Shown one piece after another: positions 35,887-44,908 of a stretch of DNA of 64,000 nt. The notes below the pieces were generated by a model. The model searched no databases. It was not told where the DNA came from and was given only the letters and a program-made list of their open reading frames with translations. Every line of letters starts with the position of its first letter. The stretch's first letter is position 1. The position numbers were made by a program, and so were the translations under genes. Source of the stretch: Blastocatellia bacterium (lineage in GTDB: Bacteria > Acidobacteriota > Blastocatellia > Pyrinomonadales > Pyrinomonadaceae); NCBI GenBank assembly GCA_003168335.1, contig PMSM01000010.1, positions 62,001-126,000 on the forward strand. The letters are read 5' to 3'.

Positions 35887-37892
35887 ATCGCGTACGCACT
35901 GCCACTGTTCAATTATTAGCAGCCTTGGTTGTTTTGTGTTCGTGCTTTGCCGCGAAGACATTGGCGCAAACGACTTCGCCGTCGCCTGCGCCGTCGGCAA
36001 CACCGGCCGCTCCGCAAAACGCGAATCCGTTTGCTCCTCAACCGGCGCCGCCGCTACCGGCCGGCATGACGGGCTCGGACGTCAATGATCCGCGCGCGAA
36101 ACTCAGCCCCGGCATGTACGACGCGGGCGAAGCAGCGATGGGCATCAAGCATCTCCTGCTGCTCAAAAAACCTGACGCCTTCGAACTTGGCTCCAACGAT
36201 CCTAATGATCCGAAAGTGAATAAGACACTGACTACGGTAATCGGCGTAGCCGACCCTTCGAAGATGCCAGGTGCGATGAAGTTGGTGCTTGCCGGGCTTG
36301 GCTTTGCGAACTCAGACATCGCGTTCCAGGGCAATCACCTGTTTCTGGGAAATTTCTACGGCGTGAATATCTATGACATCTCAAATCCGGCGAAGACGAG
36401 TCTATTGACGTCGATGATTTGTCCTGGTGGGCAGGGCGACGTGTCCGTTTATAAGAACCTGATGTTTATGTCGGTTGAGATGACGAACGGCCGCCTGGAT
36501 TGCGGCACGCAGGGGTTTCCGCCGAACCCGCCGCCGGTCGCGGGACAACAGAACCAGTTGCCGGCGGCGCAAAAAGATCGCTTCCGCGGTGTGAGAATCT
36601 TCGACATTGCCGACGTCAAGAATCCGAAGCAGGTGGCCGCAGTGCAGACTTGCCGCGGCTCGCACACGCATACGCTGGTCGTCGATCCGAATGATAAGAA
36701 CAACGTCTACATCTACGTTTCCGGCACTTCCTTTGTGCGACAAGACGAAGAGTTGCCCGGATGTTCGGGTGGAACGCCAGACAAGAATCCGAACACGGCG
36801 CTGTTTCGCATCGATGTGATTAAGGTGCCGTTGGCGACGCCGCAGGACGCCAAGGTAGTCTCCAGTCCGCGCGTCTTTATGGATCCGCGCTCGGGCGTTG
36901 TTAACAGTCTGAATAACGGCGGCAGCCATACACTGACGGGAGTCTCAAAGCCATCGGATACCGATCAGTGCCACGACATCACTGTGTACTCTGCGATCGG
37001 TTTGGCGGCGGGCGCCTGCTCGGGCAACGGAATTCTTTTGGACATCAAGGATCCGGCAAATCCAAAGCGAGTGGATGCAGTGAACGATACGAACTATTCG
37101 TATTGGCACTCGGCCTCGTTTTCGAACGACGGGAAAAAAGTCGTGTTCACCGATGAGTGGGGCGGCGGACTTGGCGCGCGCTGCCGGGCGAACGATCCGA
37201 ACAAATGGGGTGCTGATGCCATCTTCAACCTGAAGGACAACAAGCTTAGCTTTGCCAGTTACTACAAGATGCCGGCGGCCCAGGGTGACAGCGAAAACTG
37301 CGTGGCGCACAACGGATCGCTCGTTCCGGTTCCCGGCCGCGACATCGAGGTGCAAGCCTGGTACCAGGGCGGCATCTCGATCATGGACTTCACCGATGCA
37401 GAGCATCCGGTTGAGATCGCCTATTTCGATCGCGGCCCGATTGATCCCAAGACGCTCGTGCTCGGCGGCGACTGGTCCGCCTACTGGTACAACGGTCACG
37501 TCTACGCTTCCGAGATTGCTCGCGGCCTGGATGTCTTTGAGCTCACGCCGACAAAGGATCTGACTCAGAACGAGATCGACGCCGCAAAGACGTTTCGCAT
37601 GGCTGAGTTCAATGTGCAGAACCAGCAAAAGATCGAATGGCCGCGACAGTTGGTCGTGGCGAAGGCGTATGTGGATCAGTTGGAGCGATCACAAGGTCTG
37701 CCCGCTGATCGAATCGCAGCCCTGCGGAAGGCGATCCAAAGCGCAGAGGCTGCGCACATGAGTGGAGGCGAACTCGCAAAACTCAAAAGCCTCGCACCCT
37801 CACTCGAAAAGAGCGCTGCCACGACTAAGAGCACAGCAGACTCAAACCGATTGCGGGCCCTGGCGGAGATCCTGAAGCGACCTGCACATTGA
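35883..37892 (+). CDS. LVIVD-repeat secreted protein
   Basis: A 669-aa protein with a signal peptide (LLAALVVLCSCFAAKTLAQ) and a Pro-rich linker. A beta-propeller-like region holds LVIVD-type blades, for example FGNxxGVNIYDISNPAKTSLL and GVRIFDIADVKNPKQVAAVQ. Blade-forming segments continue to about residue 560 with conserved SHTHTLVVDPND and NYSYWHSASFSNDG. The C-terminal 100 residues are helical. The start has a strong ggaggag. Its four-base overlap with the DUF305 gene suggests that the two products act together in the periplasm or at the surface. No catalytic motif is visible. Confidence 0.88.
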   Translation: MNRVRTATVQLLAALVVLCSCFAAKTLAQTTSPSPAPSATPAAPQNANPFAPQPAPPLPAGMTGSDVNDPRAKLSPGMYDAGEAAMGIKHLLLLKKPDAFELGSNDPNDPKVNKTLTTVIGVADPSKMPGAMKLVLAGLGFANSDIAFQGNHLFLGNFYGVNIYDISNPAKTSLLTSMICPGGQGDVSVYKNLMFMSVEMTNGRLDCGTQGFPPNPPPVAGQQNQLPAAQKDRFRGVRIFDIADVKNPKQVAAVQTCRGSHTHTLVVDPNDKNNVYIYVSGTSFVRQDEELPGCSGGTPDKNPNTALFRIDVIKVPLATPQDAKVVSSPRVFMDPRSGVVNSLNNGGSHTLTGVSKPSDTDQCHDITVYSAIGLAAGACSGNGILLDIKDPANPKRVDAVNDTNYSYWHSASFSNDGKKVVFTDEWGGGLGARCRANDPNKWGADAIFNLKDNKLSFASYYKMPAAQGDSENCVAHNGSLVPVPGRDIEVQAWYQGGISIMDFTDAEHPVEIAYFDRGPIDPKTLVLGGDWSAYWYNGHVYASEIARGLDVFELTPTKDLTQNEIDAAKTFRMAEFNVQNQQKIEWPRQLVVAKAYVDQLERSQGLPADRIAALRKAIQSAEAAHMSGGELAKLKSLAPSLEKSAATTKSTADSNRLRALAEILKRPAH

Positions 37893-38354
37893 TCTTTACC
37901 AAATTGAGGCGCAAAAAAAGCCGTACGCCGTGGCGCCTCGGAAGGTGTGCGCCCATTTCTTCAGTTTCACCATGGCTGCGGCGTTAACCGCTTAGCGCTG
38001 GAAATCCGCACCTGCTCGTAGCCCCTAACTGCTCGTAGAGTTTTGTAAGTAAACCTTGTTTGGTTCTGAATATCCATACCCTCGCGCACTGTAAAAGGGG
38101 CGCAAGGAATTACTTTGCTGACCCAGCACGCTCTTTACCGCCAGAGCAGCTGGTCATGGTCAGCGTTAGCAGAAGGAAACCGATCTCAAATTCCCTCATC
38201 TAATCCCAATCCGTCTATTCGATCATTATCACCTGCGGAAACGGGCGGGTTCTTGCGCTCAATTACCGACCTGCTAACCGCAGGCGGTACTGACAAGTTC
38301 CTAGCAAGGGCCATCGTGTGCATTTCATGCTGGCGCATTTCATCAACTTCCCCC
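37893..38354. other. Intergenic region with hairpin and paralogue relic
   Basis: It contains a 7-bp stem hairpin soon after the LVIVD stop and, at its right end, a 55-base copy (38310-38364) of the leader of the gene starting at 39584. No intact gene is seen. Confidence 0.6.
37906..37939 (+). terminator. Hairpin after the DUF305/LVIVD pair
   Basis: Arms gaggcgc (37906-37912) and gcgcctc (37933-37939) pair across a 20-base loop, 14 bases after the stop codon. There is no T-run, so it is only a weak candidate terminator. Confidence 0.3.
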
Positions 38355-38364
38355 TCAATTCTTT
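38310..38364 (-). pseudogene. Leader relic of a deleted tandem paralogue
   Basis: The 55 bases match 39551-39606, the ribosome-binding site and first codons of the secreted gene at 39584, at roughly 80 per cent. On the minus strand the relic gives ATG, MKCASMKCTRWP and then a stop after about 23 codons. The position directly after the intact gene's end suggests a tandem paralogue that lost its body. Confidence 0.6.
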
Positions 38365-39584
38365 GCGGCGGTGAGGGTGAGAGTCGTGATGATTTTCGGC
38401 GTGCCCGCTTGTCCCTCATACACCATCATGCTGAAGGTGTAGCTACTGCCGAGTTTGATCGTCGTCGACTTGGCGCCGTCGCTGCCGCTGGCGAACGCAC
38501 TCCACTCGCCGTTGTTAACGGAGAGATAAATTTCGCAGTAGGTGTAGTCGGGGGCGGCCTTCCAGGTGATGGTCGTCGGGCCGGAGGCTTGGCCGTTTGG
38601 AACCATGACTGGATTTGGAGTGGCGGTAATGCTGGGACCGGCCGTCGGCACAGTTTCTCCGGCGGCTCCGGCAGCGCGGCACTGAGCTTCGAGGGCAGGC
38701 GCGGTTGGGGAGTTTCGTGCGCGAGCTGCGCGCGCACGAGCGCAGATCGAAATGGGCGGCCCGGGCGGCGACGTCGGCGGGACCCTGCCCAAGGCTACCG
38801 GGCCAGGCGCGGTCTTTTCTCCGGCGGTTCCGGCAGCGCGGCACTGAGCTTCGAGGGCGGGCGCGGCTGGGGAGTTTCGTGCGCGAGCTGCGCGCGCACG
38901 AGCGCAGATCGAAATGGGCGGCCCAGGCGGCGACGTCGGTTGGACTCTACCCAGGGCTACCGGCTTAGGCGTCAACTTTGGAGGGCCGCAGGTGAGGCCC
39001 AACGCGTCCAGCCATTGGCCAGCCCGACCGCTAATGCCCACGGCTACAAGCCCGGGAGGGCAGGTTTCCGCCTCTCCGCCCCTCTTGGCGGCGTCGTCAA
39101 AGCGGGTATAAGCGTTGACAGTTGGATACTTGGTCGGCGTTTGAGTGGTGCTGCTTGCGACGCCGCAGGATAGCCCGATGTAACTAACACTAAATAGTTC
39201 TCTGCCTGCCCACGCGATGTCCATCTTAATCACGATTGGGGCGTCACTCGGGCAGATGATTTGAAGCGGATGGCCACCATCACCACCAAACTTAGATGGA
39301 TAAGGTTGGAGCGGTCCTATCTCCTTGGGCCCATAGGCGGCGACGCAGATCGGGCTGATCGCATCCACAGTATCGCCGACCCGAAGCTCGAAGCCGGTTA
39401 AAAGCTGGCCTTGTGGGCAGCGGGCAACAAACTGACTCCCACCATTCCCTCCGAGCGGCGGCAGTCTCGCGTCGGTTTGCGCGTGCGCCGAAAGAACGAA
39501 GAACAACATCGCCGCCGGCATGCAGATCAGGCGGATTAGCAGTTGCGACTGCCATCGTGTGCATTTCATGATTGGGTGTTTCAT
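38355..39584 (-). CDS. Secreted protein with 162-bp internal duplication, unknown function
   Basis: A protein of about 409 aa. The start at 39584 is set by AGGAGC seven bases upstream; the frame is open further to 39668, but that adds residues before the signal peptide (LLIRLICMPAAMLFFVLSAHA). The first half has two Cys-containing repeats of the type CPxGQLLTGFELRVGDTVDAISPIC and CPPGLVAVGISGRAGQWLDALGLTC, which resemble a small beta-domain with paired Cys. The middle holds two copies of a 54-residue unit (SICARARAARARNSP). A C-terminal Ig-like domain follows (TATPNPVMVPNGQASGPTTITW). I do not recognise the N-terminal family. Confidence 0.75.
   Translation of the reverse strand: MKHPIMKCTRWQSQLLIRLICMPAAMLFFVLSAHAQTDARLPPLGGNGGSQFVARCPQGQLLTGFELRVGDTVDAISPICVAAYGPKEIGPLQPYPSKFGGDGGHPLQIICPSDAPIVIKMDIAWAGRELFSVSYIGLSCGVASSTTQTPTKYPTVNAYTRFDDAAKRGGEAETCPPGLVAVGISGRAGQWLDALGLTCGPPKLTPKPVALGRVQPTSPPGPPISICARARAARARNSPAAPALEAQCRAAGTAGEKTAPGPVALGRVPPTSPPGPPISICARARAARARNSPTAPALEAQCRAAGAAGETVPTAGPSITATPNPVMVPNGQASGPTTITWKAAPDYTYCEIYLSVNNGEWSAFASGSDGAKSTTIKLGSSYTFSMMVYEGQAGTPKIITTLTLTAAKN
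38654..38977 (-). repeat. 162-bp tandem duplication
   Basis: Units 38654-38815 and 38816-38977 are close copies, both containing gagtttcgtgcgcgagctgc and gatcgaaatgggcggccc. The duplication is in frame (54 residues) and sits inside the secreted-protein gene. Confidence 0.85.
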
Positions 39585-39627
39585 CAACTTGCTCCTTGAA
39601 TTCTTTAGTCCCTGTTCGTGAATGCAA

Positions 39628-40377
39628 TTATCTGGGCGCTGCCGGGACGGGACGGTAAACCATCTCAAAATCCACGGTGGCGCGCGCCGCGCTATCCGTT
39701 AGGGTTATTCCCCGTCCCCCGATCACGACGCGCTGATCGCCAGGTGGCGGCTGCGGCCCGCCGGCGCCAAACCAACGCCCAGTAATTAATGCCTGGTTGA
39801 GTTCCGCGCTGGCGAACGGACCCAGAAACGCGGAAACTTTAATTAGCCGGTTGCGCGGCAGAGGATTCCGGTCAGTGACGGAATAGCGACAGACGTAATA
39901 GCCGTTCTCCTCTGTCGGTTCGTTCTGGACCGTCCAGTAACCAACGGAACTAGCTTGGCCCAAGGTGCCGGGTGTGCCCTCCTGCACAGTAGTCTCCACT
40001 CTGAACGCGGTGCAATTCAGTGCCTTGTTTGGTGTCCGGCCACCGTCCGTAGACGGCAGGCCGTACTCTGCTTTCCAACGAATTACTCCAAAGATCCCCG
40101 GATCAAATAGATTCCGCCCCGCCTGATTGATCTTCGAGCGCGAATTAGGGAGCGGTGAAAGAGGTGTGGGCGATGGAGTCGGCGTAGGCCTCGGAGTTCG
40201 CTGAGTTCCCGCCGGCTTATCTTGGGCAGGGATACTAATTACCGAGCAGGCCAACAAAAGAACTGCCGGTACAATCGCGAAAAGGAACTTGCGCGTGAGA
40301 TGAGATGTTCCGCAGCCCTTTCGTTCGAGCGGCCAGTCGCCCCTCGCGGTTGCGTGGTTGGTTTCTTTACGCTGCAT
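39628..40377 (-). CDS. Secreted or lipoprotein of unknown function
   Basis: A 249-aa protein. A GGAGG seven bases before the ATG fixes this start, which gives an unusually long basic n-region before the hydrophobic signal (FLFAIVPAVLLLACSV). LLAC could be a lipobox with Cys44 as lipid site. After a Pro/Thr linker (TPRPTPTPSPTPLSPLP) the mature part has aromatic beta-strands (FGVIRWKAEYG, GYWTVQNEP, YYVCRYSV) and two or three Cys. No family is recognised. It is the first of two adjacent secreted genes on this strand, with 43 bases to the next, so they may be cotranscribed. Confidence 0.68.
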   Translation of the reverse strand: MQRKETNHATARGDWPLERKGCGTSHLTRKFLFAIVPAVLLLACSVISIPAQDKPAGTQRTPRPTPTPSPTPLSPLPNSRSKINQAGRNLFDPGIFGVIRWKAEYGLPSTDGGRTPNKALNCTAFRVETTVQEGTPGTLGQASSVGYWTVQNEPTEENGYYVCRYSVTDRNPLPRNRLIKVSAFLGPFASAELNQALITGRWFGAGGPQPPPGDQRVVIGGRGITLTDSAARATVDFEMVYRPVPAAPR

Positions 40378-40440
40378 ACAAAGACCTCCGGCGTCCAGCT
40401 GACTTCTTTCATTGCCAAGCGAACTGATCGGTATGCCTTT

Positions 40441-41040
40441 TTATTTGATTTCACCGGCACCATCAGCCAGCGAGATGTGGGCATCCTTACTTTGTTCACG
40501 CTCGCCGTTCGCGGCCAGACTGAATACTACTATTTTGAGTTGGGCATCCTGCGGCACGGTGAAGATAACCGCGAAGCTAATCGTTTCGTTCGGTTGCAGA
40601 GGTTTCGTCTGAATAGGGCCGCCTTCAAAGTCATAGCCAATCGGCGTATGTGAGATTCCGCCGACGTCGGTCAAAGCGGTCCGCACGTTAGCGCTGTCGC
40701 TAACGGCAACCCACAATCGTTTCGGGGACTTCTGTGCATTGGTCACCCGGCATTGGAAGACAACCAGCCTGTAACCGGGTTTGGCCGTGAAAATTCGTTT
40801 AGTAACATCGAAGTTGGATAGGTCCTGATATTGATAAGGCTCGGCGTCTGTTTTCAGCGCGTAAGTTTCCGGGGTCTGAACGCTCACCACTTGCAAGCGC
40901 CACTGACCATCGGAGATCACCTCGCCGATCTTTCCCTCGAGTCCTTTAGCCGCGGCGAAAGTCGCGCCAAAAGCCAGCACGACAGCTAGAGCATAACTGG
41001 AAACTTTGAACCACTTCACTTGTCCGCCGTAACGCTTCAC
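40441..41040 (-). CDS. Secreted DUF4352-like protein
   Basis: A 199-aa protein starting at GTG, preceded by AAGGGGG. A signal peptide (YALAVVLAFGATFAAA) is followed by an immunoglobulin-like domain of the DUF4352/telomeric-repeat-binding-like kind. WRLQVVSVQTPE leads into YRLVVFQCRVTNAQKSPKRL, and NETISFAVIFTVPQDAQLKIVVF closes the sandwich. Such domains are common in small extracellular proteins with unknown ligands. The gene at 44909 encodes two domains of a similar type. It precedes the gene at 40377 on the same strand by 63 bases. Confidence 0.72.
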   Translation of the reverse strand: MKRYGGQVKWFKVSSYALAVVLAFGATFAAAKGLEGKIGEVISDGQWRLQVVSVQTPETYALKTDAEPYQYQDLSNFDVTKRIFTAKPGYRLVVFQCRVTNAQKSPKRLWVAVSDSANVRTALTDVGGISHTPIGYDFEGGPIQTKPLQPNETISFAVIFTVPQDAQLKIVVFSLAANGEREQSKDAHISLADGAGEIK

Positions 41041-41383
41041 GATTCCCCCTTGATAAAAGAACGCGCCTCACTTTCGGCACACGTTTCGGAGCTAGATATT
41101 GCATGTTGAACCGCGAGGAATCAAGCTCCCACCCGCTAAACTACGATCGCGATATCCTTCGCGGACTGAGGACCATTAGCGGATAGGCTATCTGATCCAG
41201 AACTGCGATTCTGTGTTTTGCGTTTCCAAGCGGGCCGCTAAACTGATTGCGGACGCCACCCAGCGAAACATCACTTTGCTCTGCCCGAAGTAAGGGATAT
41301 TCGAGATCCGTGATGACAAATTATCTGTATGCGAGGACCACTACCGTGTCATAAGTATGAAGTAACTACTATGAAGTAGCGTC
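41041..41383. other. Intergenic stretch with dispersed repeat copy A
   Basis: No gene is visible in these 343 bases. Positions 41271-41354 match 56143-56227 closely. Next to it, atgaagtaactact and atgaagtagc form a short tandem repeat ahead of the kinase stop codon. Confidence 0.6.
41271..41354. repeat. Dispersed repeat, copy A
   Basis: About 84 bases matching 56143-56227 at roughly 75-80 per cent. The longest shared runs are ctctgcccgaag and tccgtgatgacaaatt. It lies 30 bases beyond the stop codon of the kinase gene. Confidence 0.7.
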
Positions 41384-44167
41384 CTACTTCTTTAAGGCAT
41401 CGTGAGACTCGGCGATTTCGCGGGTTAGACGATCGAGCCTAATGGCATCCGGACTGCTCAACGTACCATTCTTGCGCATGTCTCCCCAGATATCGGTGCT
41501 TTGTTGGTACAGAGCTTCGGCTGTAACCCGCAATCCTCGCCGTTCGGCTAGCGCGGTTCTGTTGCTGGCGGCGATTATCGTCAGGGCCTCGCCCACGTCA
41601 GAGGACGCATATGCCCGGTAGCTGCGGAGATAGACGTTGGTTGGATCATCGATTGTGTCCGTCAGCAGAGCTTGTGTCTTGCGACACGCGTCCAGCGCGG
41701 CGACGGCATTGCCATCCTTCGCCAGCGCGTTGCTGGTCTTGGCATAGCTCTCTATCAAGTCCCAACGCTTCCATAAATCCAGCGGGTCGGCTGTCGCCGC
41801 CTCTTCGCGGATTGCCAGTGCCTTGTTCTGGTTCAGTAGAGCATCTGCTGGCTTGCCAACTCTGGCCAGCATGCTCCCAACCTTGTAATACGCTGACGAA
41901 AGATCGCTGCGAAATTGTGCGTTTGCCGGATCAGAAACCGACTGCTCTTCAAAGATCCGTAACTCGTTGCGGTAACTCTCCAGAGCGCCATTGATATCGC
42001 CAAGATTCTCCAGCGTGTTACCGACTTTTTCAAAATCAATTCCTACCTCCTGGCGATAGTGCGTATTCATTGGATAGGCACCCGATAATTTCGTGTCCAG
42101 CGCCAGCGCGTTACGACTCGCCGCTAAGGCACCAGCCGCGGCACCCTGCCATAACATGACCTCGCTGCTTTTTTGATAAACGAAAGGAACGGCAGCCTGG
42201 TATTTCTCATTGGAAGGCTCAGTTGCCAACAGCGTTTCAAAAACAGCCAATGCCCGCCGGAGGCTTTCCGCCGCGCCGGTCGTCACACCCTGTTCCAAAA
42301 GCATTTCTCCGACATCAGCATGACTCGCCCCCAGGCTATAGCGAGCTTGCATGTTCGTGGGATTCTCTGCCGCTAACGCTTCACGCAGCACGACCTCTTT
42401 TCTGGCAATCTCCAACCCGCCAGCCGTATCGCTGGCCGTCCACAGTAACCGGCCGAACTCCCGGTAGCTGTCGGCCAGATCACTGCGGAATGATGCGTCT
42501 TTAGGATTGGCGGCTACCAGAGTTTCCCGAATTCTCAGCGCCTTGCGATAGCTTTCTTTAGCGCCGGAAGTGTCACCCATATTGGCCCGCAAGGTTCTTC
42601 CCTGAACGTCGCCAACTTTCTCATACGCGGTGGCGAGTTCACGCTGAAGCGATGGATCATCGCTCGCCCCCTCAGCCAGACTATCGAGATACTCCAGGGC
42701 ATCCTTGACCAGCCTCTCACGAACCTTCATTGATCCCGGAAGGTCCTGGATTGCGTCGCTATAGTCGAACAGCACCGAGTGGGCCAGCTTTCGGCCTTCA
42801 TTGAAGCGCCGCTCAGCTTTGGCTCCGGCGGCCTGAGCGCGCGCGCGTTCGCCGCGTGCGACGTGAGCCTCCCATCCGGTCGTAGCAATGCCCACAAGCA
42901 GAATTAAGCTGATAACTGCCGCAGCAGCGACGGCCACAGTATTTCTCCGGATGAACTTCGCGCCACGGTAGGAGAGCGTCGCCTTGCGCGCCACCACTGG
43001 CAGTCCCTCCAGGTGTCGGCGAATGTCTTCAGAGAATTGCCCGACGGAAGAGTACCTGAGGGGCGGTTCCTTACGCATTGCCAGCAGCACGATGTTGTCC
43101 AGATCCCCGGCCAGCTTACGGCGCAACTTTTCCGGCCGGCCCTCGCGGGTCTTGCTGACTGATTCCGGCGTGAGGGTCTTCGCTCTTGGCCGACCGCCTG
43201 TCGTTATGTCCTCAATTCGATTGATAACAACGCTCGGTCTTTCTGGATCACTTTCGCTAATGATATGCGCGATGTCCTGGGCGACGAGGGTCTTGAAGTG
43301 ATAGGGAGAATGGCCACTGAGCAACTCATAGAGCAGCACTCCCAGGCTATACACGTCACTAACAGTGGTGACGCGCTCGCCTCGCACCTGCTCCGGGCTG
43401 GCATATTCCGGGGTCATCAATCGTTGCACGATTGCCGTAGTAGCGGCTCCCTGGTTCGCTTCGGAGTGAAGCAGTTTGGCAATCCCAAAGTCGAGCAGCT
43501 TCGGCACGCCCTCAGCAGTCACCAGGATATTGCTGGGCTTGATATCTCGATGAACCACGAGATTTTGGTGCGCGTACTGAACCGCCGAGCACACCGTGCG
43601 GAATAGTCCGAGGCGAGCTGCGGTTGAGAGCCGGTGACTGTCGCAATACTCATCAATCGGCTGGCCTTCGACGTATTCCATGATGAAGTAGGGCAGACCA
43701 GTCTCTGTCGATCCACCATCGAATAGCCGAGCAATGTTTGGATGATCAAAGCCAGCGAGAATCTGACGTTCATTCCGAAAGCGGGCGAGAACCAGGTCCG
43801 TATCCATGCCACGCCTGACGACCTTGATAGCGACCTGCTGCTCGAACTGATCATCGTCGCGCGTCGCCAGGTAAACAGTACCCATCCCTCCGCGACCAAT
43901 TTCTCGATCGATCTTGTAGAGTCCAATGTGCTGGCCGATCATGGCCTCGGCTTCATCCTCGACGAGCAGTTGCGCGGCGTCGCCGAAAACTGAACCTTGA
44001 ATGAATCCTTCCGCCTGTTCATGTGAAGCCAAAAGGGCTGCCACTTTTGCGCGCAAAGCGTCATCCCCAGCGCACTGCGTGACAAGAAAAGCGCTTCTAT
44101 ACCGGCCGTCAAGCACCAGAGCCGAATGAAACATTTCGTTAATTCGCTGCCAGCGTTCTGGAGTCAT
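41384..44167 (-). CDS. Ser/Thr protein kinase with C-terminal helical repeats
   Basis: A protein of about 927 aa. The kinase domain spans about 80-380, with Gly loop IGRGGMGTVYLA, VAIKVV (ATP Lys), catalytic HRDIKPSN, LLDFGIAK and TPEYASPEQ. A transmembrane helix at about 409-433 (VAAAAVISLILLVGIATTGW) is followed by a long periplasmic TPR-like helical region to the C terminus (repeats of the kind LATAYEKVGDVQGRTL and ALAIREEAAT). It probably senses an external signal and phosphorylates cytoplasmic partners. The ATG at 44167 is preferred; a TTG two codons earlier touches the sigma-factor stop. The adjoining sigma gene ends seven bases before it, so the two form an operon, as is usual for this sigma family. 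Confidence 0.93.
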   Translation of the reverse strand: MTPERWQRINEMFHSALVLDGRYRSAFLVTQCAGDDALRAKVAALLASHEQAEGFIQGSVFGDAAQLLVEDEAEAMIGQHIGLYKIDREIGRGGMGTVYLATRDDDQFEQQVAIKVVRRGMDTDLVLARFRNERQILAGFDHPNIARLFDGGSTETGLPYFIMEYVEGQPIDEYCDSHRLSTAARLGLFRTVCSAVQYAHQNLVVHRDIKPSNILVTAEGVPKLLDFGIAKLLHSEANQGAATTAIVQRLMTPEYASPEQVRGERVTTVSDVYSLGVLLYELLSGHSPYHFKTLVAQDIAHIISESDPERPSVVINRIEDITTGGRPRAKTLTPESVSKTREGRPEKLRRKLAGDLDNIVLLAMRKEPPLRYSSVGQFSEDIRRHLEGLPVVARKATLSYRGAKFIRRNTVAVAAAAVISLILLVGIATTGWEAHVARGERARAQAAGAKAERRFNEGRKLAHSVLFDYSDAIQDLPGSMKVRERLVKDALEYLDSLAEGASDDPSLQRELATAYEKVGDVQGRTLRANMGDTSGAKESYRKALRIRETLVAANPKDASFRSDLADSYREFGRLLWTASDTAGGLEIARKEVVLREALAAENPTNMQARYSLGASHADVGEMLLEQGVTTGAAESLRRALAVFETLLATEPSNEKYQAAVPFVYQKSSEVMLWQGAAAGALAASRNALALDTKLSGAYPMNTHYRQEVGIDFEKVGNTLENLGDINGALESYRNELRIFEEQSVSDPANAQFRSDLSSAYYKVGSMLARVGKPADALLNQNKALAIREEAATADPLDLWKRWDLIESYAKTSNALAKDGNAVAALDACRKTQALLTDTIDDPTNVYLRSYRAYASSDVGEALTIIAASNRTALAERRGLRVTAEALYQQSTDIWGDMRKNGTLSSPDAIRLDRLTREIAESHDALKK

Positions 44168-44173
44168 GCCCAA

Positions 44174-44746
44174 TTACCCATTGCTGATTTCAAGGTGCAA
44201 CCACGCCCGCGCCATCTTCCAATCGCGTTCAATAGTATCGGACGATACTTGCAAGACCTCTGCTATTTCGGCGACGGTTAAGCCGCCAAAAAACTTCATT
44301 TCCACAATCTTGCATTGGCGCGGATCGATGGTCGCGAGGTTTTGCAGCGCCTCATCCAGCGCTACCAGATTTACATCCTTCTGCTCAAAAGAATTGACGG
44401 CCACTTCCAAAGACACGCGTAGTGCGCCTCCGCCTCGTTTTGCTGCCTGCCGTTGTAACGCGTGATTTACCAGAATACGCCGCATCATTTCGGCGGCGAT
44501 GCCAAAGAATTGGGCACGGTTTTGCCAGTTAACGTTTTTCTGATCAATGAGCCGAAGGTATGCCTCATTGACCAGCGCAGTAGGCTGCAGAGTGTGATTG
44601 GGAACCTCCTGCCGCATGCGATTAACCGCGATACGCCGCAGTTCCTGATAGACGAGTGGCAGCATCTCGTCGAGCGCGGCTTTATCGCCGTTGCTCCAGT
44701 TGACGAGGAGCTGAGTAACACCTTTAGGGGCGGAATTCTGCATCAA
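44174..44746 (-). CDS. ECF sigma factor, TIGR02999 (ECF43-like) type
   Basis: A 190-aa alternative sigma factor. Region 2 holds LPLVYQELRRIAVNRMRQE and ALVNEAYLRLID, and MMRRILVNHA follows. Region 4 has LATIDPRQCKIVEMKFFGGLTVAEIAEVLQVSSDTIERDW, the helix-turn-helix for -35 recognition. The family is typically encoded next to Ser/Thr kinases rather than anti-sigma factors, as here, and control by phosphorylation has been proposed for it. The 162-base region upstream, divergent from the lipoprotein gene, carries copy 1 of a 53-bp element that could be its target or another promoter. Confidence 0.93.
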   Translation of the reverse strand: MMQNSAPKGVTQLLVNWSNGDKAALDEMLPLVYQELRRIAVNRMRQEVPNHTLQPTALVNEAYLRLIDQKNVNWQNRAQFFGIAAEMMRRILVNHALQRQAAKRGGGALRVSLEVAVNSFEQKDVNLVALDEALQNLATIDPRQCKIVEMKFFGGLTVAEIAEVLQVSSDTIERDWKMARAWLHLEISNG

Positions 44747-44809
44747 CCATTCTTTTTACTTCGCGAGCAGCTTACCCTCCGGGTCAGCCAAAGCGAAATT
44801 GAGAGCTGC

Positions 44810-44862
44810 GATGCGGGTTTTCAGCGCAAATTCCTGCGTTACTAGTTGAAAGAGAATTTATC
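44810..44862 (+). promoter_or_regulatory. Shared 53-bp upstream element, copy 1
   Basis: The sequence starts gatgcgggttttcagcgc and contains aattcctgcgttac and gaatttatc. It matches 46432-46483 at about 43 of 53 positions. It ends 46 bases before the ATG of the lipoprotein gene at 44909, a promoter-like position, and lies beside the divergent sigma gene. A role as a target of that sigma factor is inferred. Confidence 0.6.
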
Positions 44863-44908
44863 AACGGGATTGGGATAGACAAACGATTCGTTTGTCGGAG
44901 GGGAACTA

